Notes: generated by a model not told the origin, from the sequence alone. A stretch of DNA of 64,000 nt from Phyllobacterium chamaecytisi (GCF_020164455.1 NZ_JAIQWW010000013.1:1-64000); one strand, 5' to 3'; shown: positions 36,669-44,895, counted from the stretch's first letter. Program-made: numbers and translations.

Positions 36669-37130
36669 ATGACGACATTCGGTGCAACTGTTCTGTGGAC
36701 GCGGCCGGAAGGCGCTGCCTTCACCGACAACAAATATAGCCGGGCGCATGTCTGGCTGTTTGACGGCGGTGCCGAGGTGCCGGCTTCGTCTTCACCGCAT
36801 ATTGTCCGCCTGCCCTATTCCACGGCGGAGAATGTGGATCCCGAAGAGGCTTACGTCGCGTCACTGTCGAGCTGCCACATGCTGTTTTTTCTCAGCGGCG
36901 CCGCCAAGAGGGGATTTGTCATTGACGAATACCGCGATGCCGCTGAAGGCGAACTCGCCAAGAACGACAAAGGCCAGCTCTATGTCAGCCGCGTCACGCT
37001 GAAACCGCATGTATCCTATGCAGGTGCCGCGCCCGATGCGGAGACTGAGCAACACCTGCACCACGAAGCGCACGAGCAATGTTTCATTGCCAATTCCGTG
37101 CTCACCCATATCGACGTTCAGCCTGTCTGA
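36669..37130 (+). CDS. OsmC-family peroxiredoxin-like protein
   Basis: 153 aa. Both redox cysteines are visible: SLSSCHMLFFL and HEQCFIANS, as in OsmC/Ohr organic-hydroperoxide reductases. The motif VRLPYSTAENVDPEEAYVAS fits the OsmC-like (YhfA-type) branch. Start set at the ATG giving MTTFGATVLW; an upstream frame adds 16 poorly conserved residues. Runs into a small YHS-like gene 19 bp later. Confidence 0.85.
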   Translation: MTTFGATVLWTRPEGAAFTDNKYSRAHVWLFDGGAEVPASSSPHIVRLPYSTAENVDPEEAYVASLSSCHMLFFLSGAAKRGFVIDEYRDAAEGELAKNDKGQLYVSRVTLKPHVSYAGAAPDAETEQHLHHEAHEQCFIANSVLTHIDVQPV

Positions 37131-37149
37131 ACTCATAGGAGGAAATATC

Positions 37150-37344
37150 ATGTCTGAACTCAAGATCGGCGATGCCATCAACACCACCTGCCCTTGGTCG
37201 GGCGATCCGATTAAGGGGGATAGCTTGACGCTTTACAACGGCGCAGTCGTTGGATTCTGCAACACGGGCTGCCGTGACAAGTTCGAAAAAGCGATTAATC
37301 ATTTCGAGGCGGCGCTCCAGCGCCGAGGTTACGAAAGCGTCTAG
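37150..37344 (+). CDS. 64-aa YHS-like metal-binding miniprotein
   Basis: Pattern C-P-W-S-G-D-P, then GFCNTGCRDKFEKA: a Cys followed by a C-x3-C motif and an aromatic/helix segment, as in YHS/TRASH-type small metal-binding domains. SD AGGAGGAAAT lies 5 nt from the ATG. Close behind the OsmC gene, probably co-transcribed. Function unknown; databases sometimes give misleading names to this family. Confidence 0.75.
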   Translation: MSELKIGDAINTTCPWSGDPIKGDSLTLYNGAVVGFCNTGCRDKFEKAINHFEAALQRRGYESV

Positions 37345-37359
37345 AACCAAAAAATTCCA

Positions 37360-37393
37360 TTGACAATTTTCCTGGATCAAAATACTTAAGTAT
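37360..37393 (+). promoter_or_regulatory. Sigma70 promoter with overlapping palindrome for the arsR gene
   Basis: TTGACA (37360-37365), 17 bp, TACTTA (37383-37388). The -10 lies inside the perfect 12-bp palindrome ATACTTAAGTAT (37382-37393), which ends right at the arsR start codon. This suits an autoregulating ArsR repressor and would give an almost leaderless transcript. Confidence 0.65.
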
Positions 37394-37726
37394 ATGCTTA
37401 ACCAACAAGCACCACTCGATCTCATGTTCCAGGCGCTGGCGGATCCCTCGCGTCGCATCATGGTTGAGCGGCTGAGCCGCGGACCGGCCTCGGTCAGCGA
37501 ACTCGCCAAGCCGTTTGCCATGTCACTGCCAGCGGTGGTTCAGCATCTACAGGTGCTGGAGGCAAGCGGACTTATCCGCTCGGAAAAGATCGGGCGCGTT
37601 CGCACCTGCCATATCGAATGGGCAGCTCTGCAAACCGCGGAAGAGTGGATGCTGGAACGGCGCAAGACCTGGGAACATCGCCTCGACAGACTGGGTGATT
37701 TTCTCGCTGATCAGGAAAAAGGATAG
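37394..37726 (+). CDS. ArsR-family regulator
   Basis: 110-aa winged-helix protein: FQALADPSRRIMVERLSRGPASVSELAKPFAMSLPAVVQHLQVLEASGLI. No metal-binding Cys cluster is seen, so it belongs to the non-metal ArsR group that typically pairs with AHSA1/SRPBCC genes. The start follows a strong promoter directly; an ATG at 37424 (MFQALAD) is a possible alternative. The next gene starts 4 nt after the stop. Confidence 0.9.
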   Translation: MLNQQAPLDLMFQALADPSRRIMVERLSRGPASVSELAKPFAMSLPAVVQHLQVLEASGLIRSEKIGRVRTCHIEWAALQTAEEWMLERRKTWEHRLDRLGDFLADQEKG

Positions 37727-37730
37727 ATCA

Positions 37731-38204
37731 ATGACAAAACGATCCGTGACACACGACACCTTCGTCCTCGAACGCAGCTATTCGGCCTCTCCAGCGCGCG
37801 TATTTTTTGCGCTCAGCGACAAGCAGGCAAAGGCCAAATGGTTTGGCGGTCCCGATGAATGGGGCCAGGGCAAGTATGAAATGGATTTCCGTGTTGGCGG
37901 GCGGGAGATCAGCAGCGGCGGTCCGAAGGGCGGGCCGGTGCACACCTTTGTAGCCGTCTACCAGGACATCGTGCCGGATGAGCGCATCATATACACCTAT
38001 GACATGCACCTCGACGACAAACGCATCTCGGTGTCACTTGCGACGATCGAGCTTCGCCCGGAGGGCAGCGGCACGAGGCTGGTGCTGACCGAACAAGGTG
38101 CCTATCTCGACGGCTTCGACGACCCGTCCATGCGCAGGCAAGGCATGGAAGAACTCGTGGATGCATTGGGCAGATCCCTGGAAAACACGGGCGTCAACGC
38201 TTGA
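37731..38204 (+). CDS. SRPBCC/AHSA1-domain protein
   Basis: 157 aa in the START/Bet v 1-like fold: FVLERSYSASPARVFFALSD, KWFGGPDEW, GREISSGGPKGG, VLTEQGAYLDGFDDP, GMEELVDALG. Ligand unknown. Forms a two-gene operon with the preceding ArsR regulator, a common arrangement. Confidence 0.9.
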   Translation: MTKRSVTHDTFVLERSYSASPARVFFALSDKQAKAKWFGGPDEWGQGKYEMDFRVGGREISSGGPKGGPVHTFVAVYQDIVPDERIIYTYDMHLDDKRISVSLATIELRPEGSGTRLVLTEQGAYLDGFDDPSMRRQGMEELVDALGRSLENTGVNA

Positions 38205-38213
38205 CCCACTGTA

Positions 38214-39164
38214 TCAAGGCGCTTCACCCGACCCCGTGACCACGGTCTCGGCAGGCGCCTTGATCCTTCCCTGACGCTTCAGCTGCTGTTCCCGGAAGAA
38301 GATGAACAGCCCCGACGCGATGATGAAGCCCGAGCCGACAAGCATCGATATGCGCGGCACATCTCCGAATACCAGCCAGCCGAAGACGATCGCCCAGAAA
38401 AGCATCGTGTATTGCAGTGGCGCGACGGTCGCAGCATCGGCAACCTTCAACGCCCGGTTTACCAGTACGTGCGCGAGCATGGCGACAACGCCAAGCAATG
38501 CCAGCAGAACGAGGTCGCGCAGGCTGACCGGCGTCCACTCGAAGCTGACAGCGACCAGGCCCGCAAGTCCGGCGCCGACGATCTGCCAGAATACCAGCGT
38601 CGTGTCCGGGGTGCCGCGAAGCGAACGTCCGAGCAGCAGCATGAATGCAAAGAACATGCTGCCAAGAATGGAGATGATCGCCTGCGGGGTCAGCGCCTGC
38701 GACGAGGGCTCCAGTGCAATCACCACGCCGACAAAGCCGACGATGATGGCGGTCCAGCGTCTCCAGCCTACTGGTTCCTTCAACACGAAAGGGGAGACGG
38801 CCGCCACGTAGATCGGTGCTGCCAGCCAGTAGGTCATGACATCGGCGAGCGGCAGATAAACAACGGCGAAATAGAAGGCGAAAACTTCAGCTGTCGAAAG
38901 AAAAACGCGTGCTGCCTGCAGCCAGGGTCGATCGCCCTGCACGATCTTTGCTGGTCCGTTGAACCAAAGAAATGGCGCAAGCACGACGAGTGCTGCGATG
39001 CTGCGGATGAAAACCACCTGGCCTACGGAATATGTCGATACGAGCCATTTGCCCATGACGTCATTGAGCGAGAACATCAACATACCGAGGAGCATAAGCA
39101 GGACGCCGCTGCGTGCTGCCGAGGATATGGACGCGCTGGAAAAGCGCGCCGGGGCGGTGGTCAT
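38214..39164 (-). CDS. EamA/DMT-superfamily transporter
   Basis: 316 aa with ten predicted transmembrane segments in two EamA repeats (first from about residue 20, second from about 170). Conserved starts such as LLMLLGMLMFSLNDVMGKWL and the internal repeat FMLLLGRSLRG support the assignment. Likely metabolite exporter; substrate unknown. Confidence 0.88.
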   Translation of the reverse strand: MTTAPARFSSASISSAARSGVLLMLLGMLMFSLNDVMGKWLVSTYSVGQVVFIRSIAALVVLAPFLWFNGPAKIVQGDRPWLQAARVFLSTAEVFAFYFAVVYLPLADVMTYWLAAPIYVAAVSPFVLKEPVGWRRWTAIIVGFVGVVIALEPSSQALTPQAIISILGSMFFAFMLLLGRSLRGTPDTTLVFWQIVGAGLAGLVAVSFEWTPVSLRDLVLLALLGVVAMLAHVLVNRALKVADAATVAPLQYTMLFWAIVFGWLVFGDVPRISMLVGSGFIIASGLFIFFREQQLKRQGRIKAPAETVVTGSGEAP

Positions 39165-39254
39165 GGGCCGTTTCCTGAATCGAGATGTTTTTTCGATTGC
39201 TTTGGGCTATTTTACGCCGCCAATCCAGCCGAAAAGCACGAAAATCGAAAACCT

Positions 39255-39863
39255 TTATGAACCCAAGAGGGTTTCCAGCTGTTTGGCGCATGCTCGCAGC
39301 GGTTCGGCGCTCTGGCTCGCCTTGGCCATCGCCATGGCCCCGGAATAACTCGCTACCACCAATGTCGCAAGATCATGCGCCCGCGACGCATCGAGATCCG
39401 GCCTGTCGGCTCGCAATCTGAGTGAGAGCGCCGAGCGCCAGCGGTCGAAGACAGTATTAACCGCTTCACGAAAATCCGTATCCGCCAGCGATAATTCTAG
39501 CGCCAGATTGTTCAACGGACAGCCGGATACCGCGCGGTTGCGCTCCAGCGTATCGGCCACGCCAGTAAAAACCGTATGAATGCCAGCAGCGGCGGAGGTG
39601 GCGGTCATGATGGGCTGGATCGCGGTCTCGTCCACTTCCTTCGCCACGCGTTCGGCAATGACAGCGAGGCCGAGGGTCTTTTTCGTCGCGAAATGATGAT
39701 GCAGCGCGCCGCCGGTCGTCGCTGCGCCGCGCACCACATCATGGACGCTGGTCGCGTTATAACCGTTTCGCTGGAAGAGATCGGCCGCGACGTCGAGAAT
39801 GCGAGTCCGCATAGCCTGCGGATTGTTGATGCGTCTGGGGCGTTCAATGGTGTCTTGCGTCAT
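39255..39863 (-). CDS. TetR-family repressor
   Basis: 202 aa. HTH segment VAADLFQRNGYNATSVHDVVRGAATTGGALHHHFATKKTLG, then a C-terminal ligand domain with GCPLNNLALEL, typical of the YcdC/NemR-like TetR group. The ATG used sits one codon after the divergent promoter region; a long upstream extension over the NIPSNAP gene is not credible. Faces the NIPSNAP gene across paired operator-like repeats. Confidence 0.88.
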   Translation of the reverse strand: MTQDTIERPRRINNPQAMRTRILDVAADLFQRNGYNATSVHDVVRGAATTGGALHHHFATKKTLGLAVIAERVAKEVDETAIQPIMTATSAAAGIHTVFTGVADTLERNRAVSGCPLNNLALELSLADTDFREAVNTVFDRWRSALSLRLRADRPDLDASRAHDLATLVVASYSGAMAMAKASQSAEPLRACAKQLETLLGS

Positions 39864-39893
39864 GATGAGCCTTTCAACGCTTAAAATAACAAA

Positions 39894-39940
39894 TTGACAA
39901 AACAGGACAACCGGTTTTATTAAAACAGGACAGCCGGTTT
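39894..39940 (+). promoter_or_regulatory. Promoter with two operator-like direct repeats
   Basis: TTGACA, 17 bp, TTATTA reads toward the NIPSNAP gene. Two copies of AAAACAGGACArCCGGTTT (18 of 19 identical) at 39899-39917 and 39922-39940 cover the spacer and the -10. Each copy is itself an imperfect dyad (AAACAGG...CCGGTTT). Probable TetR operators. Confidence 0.65.
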
Positions 39941-39959
39941 GTTTTTGGAGGAACGCTTC

Positions 39960-40715
39960 GTGGCCACCGCCGAAATTGCGCAAAAACTCGACAGTGAACT
40001 CCATAGTCCAATTGTCGAACTGCGCCGCTATACATTGCATCCGGGTCGGCGTGACGATTTGATTTCGCTCTTCGATACGCATTTTCTGGAAAGTCAGGAA
40101 TTATGCGGCATGGAGATCATCGGCCAGCTTCGCGATATCGATGATCCCGACGCCTTTGTCTGGCTACGTGGTTTTGATGACATGCAGGCTCGCCACCACG
40201 CGTTGACTGCCTTCTATGACGGTCCTGTCTGGGCCGCGCATCGCAACGCGGCCAACGATACCATGATCGACTCGGACGATGTTCTTCTGCTGCGCCCCGT
40301 CGGCCGTGACGCCGGTTTTTCCCTTCCGCACGAGCGATCTGGACGTGTTTCAGGAGAGCCTTCGCATGCAATCATAGAGGCTGCGACGTATGGGCTGAAA
40401 ACGTCAGCCGAAGGCTTCCTCGCCTTCTACGACGAAGTCCTTTCACCCCTTCTGCGCGCCGCGGGCAACCACGCTATTGCAACCTTCGCCTCCGAACACA
40501 GCCCGAACACCTTCACACGCTTGCCCGTACGCCTGGGAGAGAATGTCGTCGTGGTTTTCTCACGTTTCGATTCAGCCGGTGACCAAGCGGCATTCAGGGA
40601 TTTGCTCGATGCCAACCCGGCATGGCAGGCAGTACAACCGCGGCTGGCAACCTATCTGATAGCACCGCCGATCATCGCGCGGCTCGCACCAACCGCGAGG
40701 TCATTGTTGAGATAG
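39960..40715 (+). CDS. NIPSNAP-family protein
   Basis: 251 aa with the NIPSNAP ferredoxin-like signature near the N-terminus: VELRRYTLHPGRRDDLISLFDTHFLESQE, followed by FVWLRGFDDMQAR and AFYDGPVW. A second, weaker repeat occupies the C-terminal half. The start is GTG, 8 nt after TGGAGG. Divergent from and probably controlled by the TetR gene. Biochemical role unknown. Confidence 0.85.
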   Translation: MATAEIAQKLDSELHSPIVELRRYTLHPGRRDDLISLFDTHFLESQELCGMEIIGQLRDIDDPDAFVWLRGFDDMQARHHALTAFYDGPVWAAHRNAANDTMIDSDDVLLLRPVGRDAGFSLPHERSGRVSGEPSHAIIEAATYGLKTSAEGFLAFYDEVLSPLLRAAGNHAIATFASEHSPNTFTRLPVRLGENVVVVFSRFDSAGDQAAFRDLLDANPAWQAVQPRLATYLIAPPIIARLAPTARSLLR

Positions 40716-40811
40716 GCGGACGGGTTGCCAAAAAACTTGAGATCAGGGGTTTGCATATCGGTGGAATTCAACTATATGACGACCCGCACCGGCCAATGCT
40801 GCCAGCTCTTT

Positions 40812-40885
40812 TGGGGAATAGGTTAACGGTAGACCCACGGACTCTGACTCCGTTAGTCCTGGTTCGAATCCAGGTTCCCCAGCCA
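40812..40885 (+). tRNA. tRNA-Gln(CTG), integration site of the island
   Basis: 74 nt including encoded CCA. Acceptor TGGGGAA/TTCCCCA, anticodon stem ACGGA/TCCGT with loop CTCTGAC (anticodon CTG), T arm CCTGG-TTCGAAT-CCAGG, discriminator G. The 3' half from the anticodon loop onward is duplicated 16.4 kb to the right, marking it as the attachment site. Confidence 0.96.
40841..40882 (+). repeat. attL (3' half of tRNA-Gln)
   Basis: 38 bases from the anticodon loop to the start of the 3' acceptor strand are identical to 57203-57240; after one mismatch three further bases match. Confidence 0.9.
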
Positions 40886-41076
40886 AACTTTTCCATAGTG
40901 AAATCAATATCTTACCTCTACACCGCCATCAACGTTGGGTGGATTTCATGTTGCGTCATGTTGCAACTCGCTACCATTGATTTACAACGATTTTCTCGTG
41001 AGTACGGCAAATCCACGCGACATGGTTGACGTAATCTCGTTTGATCGGTTTGATGCGCTGATTGTGGGGGAACATA

Positions 41077-41295
41077 ATGGCACCAAAAAAGTTGAATTTG
41101 GACGAAGTCATCGCCTTGGCCAAATCGGGACGAATGGATGAGGCGAAGGCCGGGATGACGGTTCTTATCCAAGAAGCAAAATATTCCCCGACGAGAATTG
41201 TTGCAGGGAAGGATGGCATTGCCAAATTCTACAAGGGCAAAGCTCGCGTAGAAAAAGGCCCTGACGGAGTCTGGAGGCTCATGCAGAAGCCGTGA
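41077..41295 (+). CDS. Hypothetical 72-aa protein
   Basis: Begins MAPKKLNLDEVIALAKSGR; a helical N-terminus then a short basic beta-rich tail (AKFYKGKARVEKGPDGVW). The ATG after GGGGGAAC is preferred to an upstream TTG. First gene inside the island. No family recognised. Confidence 0.5.
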   Translation: MAPKKLNLDEVIALAKSGRMDEAKAGMTVLIQEAKYSPTRIVAGKDGIAKFYKGKARVEKGPDGVWRLMQKP

Positions 41296-41337
41296 TGCAG
41301 TTTGTAATCGCCTTTCCCCCTTCTTCGGAGTTCAGCA

Positions 41338-41838
41338 ATGATCAGCAATGCACCGGAAACCGTTGAACAGGCGGCGGAGCGCCGTCGCTTAGCTGAACGG
41401 GCTTTTGACTCTCGGTTACAGGACCGGAAAAACCTTAGCGATCAAGTATTGTCTTTTTCCAATGCTGGGATGAAGGCCCCTGCGCTGGCAGCGGTAGGCG
41501 GTGTAGCTGCCTTGCTTGGCTTTTACACCGCAAACTATGCGAAACTTTCACAAGACCCGGCCAATCTTCAGACGTTCAATTCCATTCTTTTTTGGCTGTT
41601 TCTTGCACTGCTCTTTACCGTTATGGCACCCGGCTTAGCGTATTTCGGCCAACTCGCCTATTCAGATGCGGTGGCCAACGAGGAGCACTCCTACGAGCGT
41701 CCATTTGTTCGAGATACCAAACGCTCAATATGGATGAATCGGATCGGCAATTTTTTCAGATGGTTTGCCACGTTTGTAACGTTGGCCGCGATTATTTGCC
41801 TCGCAATTGGAGGTTGGATGTTTCTTCGGCTGATCTGA
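41338..41838 (+). CDS. Hypothetical membrane protein, three TM helices
   Basis: 166 aa. A charged, helical N-terminal 45 residues (rich in R/E) precede hydrophobic segments at about 47-66, 86-107 and 143-163. No recognised family; similar small membrane proteins occur near phage integration ends. Followed within 20 bp by another small gene. Confidence 0.6.
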   Translation: MISNAPETVEQAAERRRLAERAFDSRLQDRKNLSDQVLSFSNAGMKAPALAAVGGVAALLGFYTANYAKLSQDPANLQTFNSILFWLFLALLFTVMAPGLAYFGQLAYSDAVANEEHSYERPFVRDTKRSIWMNRIGNFFRWFATFVTLAAIICLAIGGWMFLRLI

Positions 41839-41858
41839 AATCGAACTCGGAGGGGAAG

Positions 41859-42170
41859 TTGCCAATCGACTGGACGTCAACACTTCAAGAGCAAGCTGAG
41901 TTCGCAACACGTATAGCCGAAGACGTGGCTGCCACGCTTGAGCTTCCGCAACTCAATGATGTCCAGGTGCTGCGCCTTCACCGGGTAGTCGAGCAAGGCG
42001 CATCCACATTTGATCGCATCTTGGATGAAATGGATCAGCATGACGTGGACAACGATCTCATCGAAGCTGCAGATGGTATCGCCGATATATGGACGAGCTT
42101 GTCGATTTCCACCGCGAATAAGCTGCGCGCCTTGCAGGGCTTGGCCCCGATAGAGTTTCCGGAGTCATGA
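41859..42170 (+). CDS. Hypothetical 103-aa helical protein
   Basis: A TTG start preceded by CGGAGGGGAAG gives PIDWTSTLQEQAEFATRIAED..., an all-helical acidic protein. A longer frame overlapping the membrane-protein gene is a shadow. The stop overlaps the next start (ATGA), indicating coupled translation. Function unknown. Confidence 0.55.
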   Translation: MPIDWTSTLQEQAEFATRIAEDVAATLELPQLNDVQVLRLHRVVEQGASTFDRILDEMDQHDVDNDLIEAADGIADIWTSLSISTANKLRALQGLAPIEFPES

Positions 42171-42340
42171 CGAAGCCTCTTATTTGGTCAACCAGTCAGC
42201 TACGTGCTGCATCTAAGGTGGCAAAGGAACAGAACGTCGTCATCAAGCTCGGCCCAGACGGTAGTTTGTATATTTTGCCAGGCGATATAGAAGGTCATGG
42301 CCTCACGCCCATCGAAAGCAAGGGGAAGGGCTACCTTTGA
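42167..42340 (+). CDS. Hypothetical 57-aa protein
   Basis: Short gene reading MTKPLIWSTSQLRAASKVAK... VVIKLGPDGSLYILPG. ATGA overlap with the gene before and a TTGA overlap with the gene after make it part of a tightly coupled run. Resembles the small proteins that accompany excisionases in rhizobial integrative elements; the role is unknown. Confidence 0.6.
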   Translation: MTKPLIWSTSQLRAASKVAKEQNVVIKLGPDGSLYILPGDIEGHGLTPIESKGKGYL

Positions 42341-42543
42341 CGGACGGTCCCAATGATCTTGGCTTGATGACGCTTCAGGAAGCCTGCGATGAGATATTCC
42401 GTGGCCTGCTCACACCATCCTCCCTGCGCACCGAGGCAGCAAAGGGCAACCTTGAAATCATCCAGATCGCGCGAAAGGACTTCGTGACTAGGGAAGGCAT
42501 TCGCGAGATGATGGATAGATGCAAGCGGAGCTCGGGCAAATGA
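42337..42543 (+). CDS. Excisionase-like DNA-binding protein
   Basis: 68 aa from a TTG start that overlaps the previous stop. GLMTLQEACDEIFRGLLTPSSLRTEAAKGNLEIIQIARKDFVT is a winged-helix MerR/Xis-type pattern: one helix-turn-helix, then a beta wing ending in a DFVT-x2-I motif. Lies near attL, at the opposite end from the integrase. Likely recombination directionality factor or regulator; inferred from fold and place. Confidence 0.65.
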   Translation: MTDGPNDLGLMTLQEACDEIFRGLLTPSSLRTEAAKGNLEIIQIARKDFVTREGIREMMDRCKRSSGK

Positions 42544-42710
42544 CGAGCCGATTGAAGATATCTCAACGCCAGATCGAAGCAATCGCCAAAGGTGCCGCGA
42601 AAGCCGGATGCAGGGTTGAGATCACGATTGGAGAGGTTGTGGTGACCCTCATTCCCGAAAGCTCCTGCAAGCTTGCCGTACCGGCCCAGGAGGATGACTT
42701 CAGGCTGTGA
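42540..42710 (+). CDS. Hypothetical 56-aa protein
   Basis: MTSRLKISQRQIEAIAKGAAK then RVEITIGEVVVTLIPE: a helix followed by two strands. ATGA overlap with the excisionase-like gene. Small proteins of this look often sit directly before integrase genes in rhizobial islands; here no integrase follows. Confidence 0.6.
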   Translation: MTSRLKISQRQIEAIAKGAAKAGCRVEITIGEVVVTLIPESSCKLAVPAQEDDFRL

Positions 42711-42841
42711 GAGAACCTCTGTATCCGTGAAGTTGCAGCGCGCTGGATAGGATCTTTGATAAGGCTTTCTCGACGCCCCTAAGGTGATATTGACGGCGAT
42801 CTCGGGCTCTGCAATTTTGCAGGCGGGGAAGTGAGGAACTC

Positions 42842-43351
42842 ATGAAATTTCCGCCAGTCGATATCTATCGAGCTCCTTTCATCGGGCCGATCGGTCATTT
42901 AGCAATGCAGTCTGCGCATGCTGAAGATGAATTGATATCGCTATGCTCGCGTATCCCGTTTGACGGCTCCCCAGACCAACTGCCGCCTGGCGACACCGCC
43001 CACAAGCTACGCAATTGGAGTGGATCTACAATTCAGTTCATTGAGCAACGCTTATCATTGATTCCTGAGCTTCATTTGAGGAATCAGGCGCGCGATGCCG
43101 TCAGTCGATATGTAGAATTGCGAAACGCGCGGCACCGAGCCGTGCATGACGCTCTCGCTTTGGGAATATTGCAAGCCGACGATGGGTATATTACTCAAGC
43201 CTTGAGTGTAGAGTATAGACGCAACAAGCAAGCAACTTCTGTCTACCTGAACGTTGTCACACCTGAAGAAATCGCTGATCTAGCCTGTCAAATGTACGAC
43301 GTGCAGAAGGATTTAAACATGATCACATATGCCTTAAACCCTCCACAATGA
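42842..43351 (+). CDS. Hypothetical protein, possibly HEPN-like
   Basis: 169 aa, mostly helical. Contains VELRNARHRAVHDALALG, in which R-x4-H (RHRAVH) resembles the catalytic motif of HEPN ribonucleases, following an acidic helix (SAHAEDELISLCSRI). The match is short and the fold unproven. Coupled by ATGA to the membrane-anchored gene downstream, so the two may act together. Not a known phage structural gene. Confidence 0.55.
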   Translation: MKFPPVDIYRAPFIGPIGHLAMQSAHAEDELISLCSRIPFDGSPDQLPPGDTAHKLRNWSGSTIQFIEQRLSLIPELHLRNQARDAVSRYVELRNARHRAVHDALALGILQADDGYITQALSVEYRRNKQATSVYLNVVTPEEIADLACQMYDVQKDLNMITYALNPPQ

Positions 43352-44115
43352 TTGATCTGGCAAAGGAACTCAGTACGGCTCTAAACCCAGCCATCATCAT
43401 TGAAGTACCAAGCTCAGATACAGCTACGTTGGTAGCAGGATTTGGGGGTGTTCTGTTGGGAGGAGTGATATCTTGGCTGCTCGGCATCAATGTACAGCGG
43501 CATGCAAGGGCGCTGGCCGCCGCGGAGCGAACCGAGCTTGAAAAAACCACTACGATTCGCACGATGCTGAAGCTCCAGGAAATTACGAATGGTTACTACA
43601 CAAATCTTTTGTACATTCATAATTCGTTGCGCCAAGCGAATGCGGATCAGGAACTCCACCACCCACTTTGGCAATTAGTGAAGCCAGCGATTGGCGGTCC
43701 TTCAGTGCATCCTAAATTTGAAAGCAAGGATTTTGAGATGTTCATTCGCGCAGGGCGAGCCGATCTTATCGATCGCGCAACGATGCTTTCACTACGCTAT
43801 GAGTCGACTGCGCTGAGTTTTCAATTCTACAACGATCGAAGGAGCGCTTTGCAGGACGTGCTCGCCCCTCACTCTGTTGTCGATCCTTCGACTGGTATGG
43901 CCACAACAGTTATACTACCAGAACTTAGAGCGCTCTTTGGGATAAAATCTAAAGAGCTCGAGGATTTGATTCGAGAATGTTATAGGCTCGTCCGCATTGA
44001 TTTTCGCGATGCGGTTTCCCTTTGCAACGACATAAACACGGCCGCGAAGACCTACTTCAAAGATCCAAAGTTTTTCTCGCTTTGTGTTCCTGACGTGTCG
44101 ATTGCAACGGAATGA
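43348..44115 (+). CDS. Hypothetical membrane-anchored helical protein
   Basis: 255 aa. One transmembrane helix at about residues 27-48 (LVAGFGGVLLGGVISWLLG), a basic stretch (NVQRHARALAAAERTELEK) and a long helical cytoplasmic domain. No recognised family. Coupled to the preceding HEPN-like gene. Confidence 0.6.
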   Translation: MIDLAKELSTALNPAIIIEVPSSDTATLVAGFGGVLLGGVISWLLGINVQRHARALAAAERTELEKTTTIRTMLKLQEITNGYYTNLLYIHNSLRQANADQELHHPLWQLVKPAIGGPSVHPKFESKDFEMFIRAGRADLIDRATMLSLRYESTALSFQFYNDRRSALQDVLAPHSVVDPSTGMATTVILPELRALFGIKSKELEDLIRECYRLVRIDFRDAVSLCNDINTAAKTYFKDPKFFSLCVPDVSIATE

Positions 44116-44180
44116 TTGGTCGGGGCACTCAATTTAGCGATACTCTGCACTGAGAGCGTTCTCGATCGCTGGAGGAAATT

Positions 44181-44855
44181 ATGCCCGATGACAGAACTCA
44201 ACGAGGGCAGATATATGGAACCCATCCTGCCGACTATCTGGATAGAGCCAAGGAAAGACTTCAAGAGAGAACACCAGAGAGCCTCTTCTATGCGGCCCTT
44301 GAACTCAGGTTTTTTCTGGAATCTAGGCAGGACCTATATCTTAATGCCCAGAAAGCATACGCGAGATCAGTTCCGCGAGCCTGGAAAACGACCCATCAAT
44401 GGCTTGAACTGGAGCGGATATTTGGAAGTGACGAGATACAACATCTGCATTTCGAGTTCCATGAGGGAGGACAGTTCGATTTCTACTACACACCGGTCAC
44501 TCTTGAACTGCGCAAGGGCGCTGAAAAGCTCTCTGAATTTCTACACGCGCAGGCGTATCACGCGGCCTCGGATGTTTGGTGGAGCAACTTTCTGTCAAAG
44601 ATCTTGGATGTTTACCGTCGTGCCTGGATTTGTTCCCGGGGAAAACTATTCTATCCCGCGTTGATCTCCAAAGATGGAGCCATCGGCAAACTCGCGCTTG
44701 ATGCTAGGAACGGCCCGGAAGAATATGCTCCATTCTTCGTGCCCGACGCCGAAATAACCGTGAAAGTAGACTATCTGCGTGAACCTCCCTCCAGTTGGGA
44801 ATATCAGGAACCAGTGGGAGGCGATTTCGTAGGTTATTTGGATTCAGTGACCTAA
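44181..44855 (+). CDS. Hypothetical 224-aa protein
   Basis: N-terminal helical segment (ERTPESLFYAALELRFFLESRQ) followed by mixed alpha/beta sequence; WWSNFLSKILDVYRRAW and FVPDAEITVKVDYLRE are notable. Composition looks soluble and intracellular. A GGAGG-containing SD lies before the ATG. A terminator follows. Function not recognised. Confidence 0.6.
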   Translation: MPDDRTQRGQIYGTHPADYLDRAKERLQERTPESLFYAALELRFFLESRQDLYLNAQKAYARSVPRAWKTTHQWLELERIFGSDEIQHLHFEFHEGGQFDFYYTPVTLELRKGAEKLSEFLHAQAYHAASDVWWSNFLSKILDVYRRAWICSRGKLFYPALISKDGAIGKLALDARNGPEEYAPFFVPDAEITVKVDYLREPPSSWEYQEPVGGDFVGYLDSVT

Positions 44856-44873
44856 AGTTCGATTTGCCAAGCA

Positions 44874-44895
44874 GCCCCGCTGTGGGGCGTTTTCT
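44874..44895 (+). terminator. Intrinsic terminator after the first cargo block
   Basis: GCCCC-gctgt-GGGGC stem followed by GTTTTCT, 18 bp after the stop of the 224-aa gene. Confidence 0.65.

Noticed and set aside
44116-44664. 182-aa frame overlapping the 224-aa cargo gene
   Set aside because: Alternative frame with unusual Arg/Ser-rich composition; the 44181 frame has the SD and more protein-like sequence.
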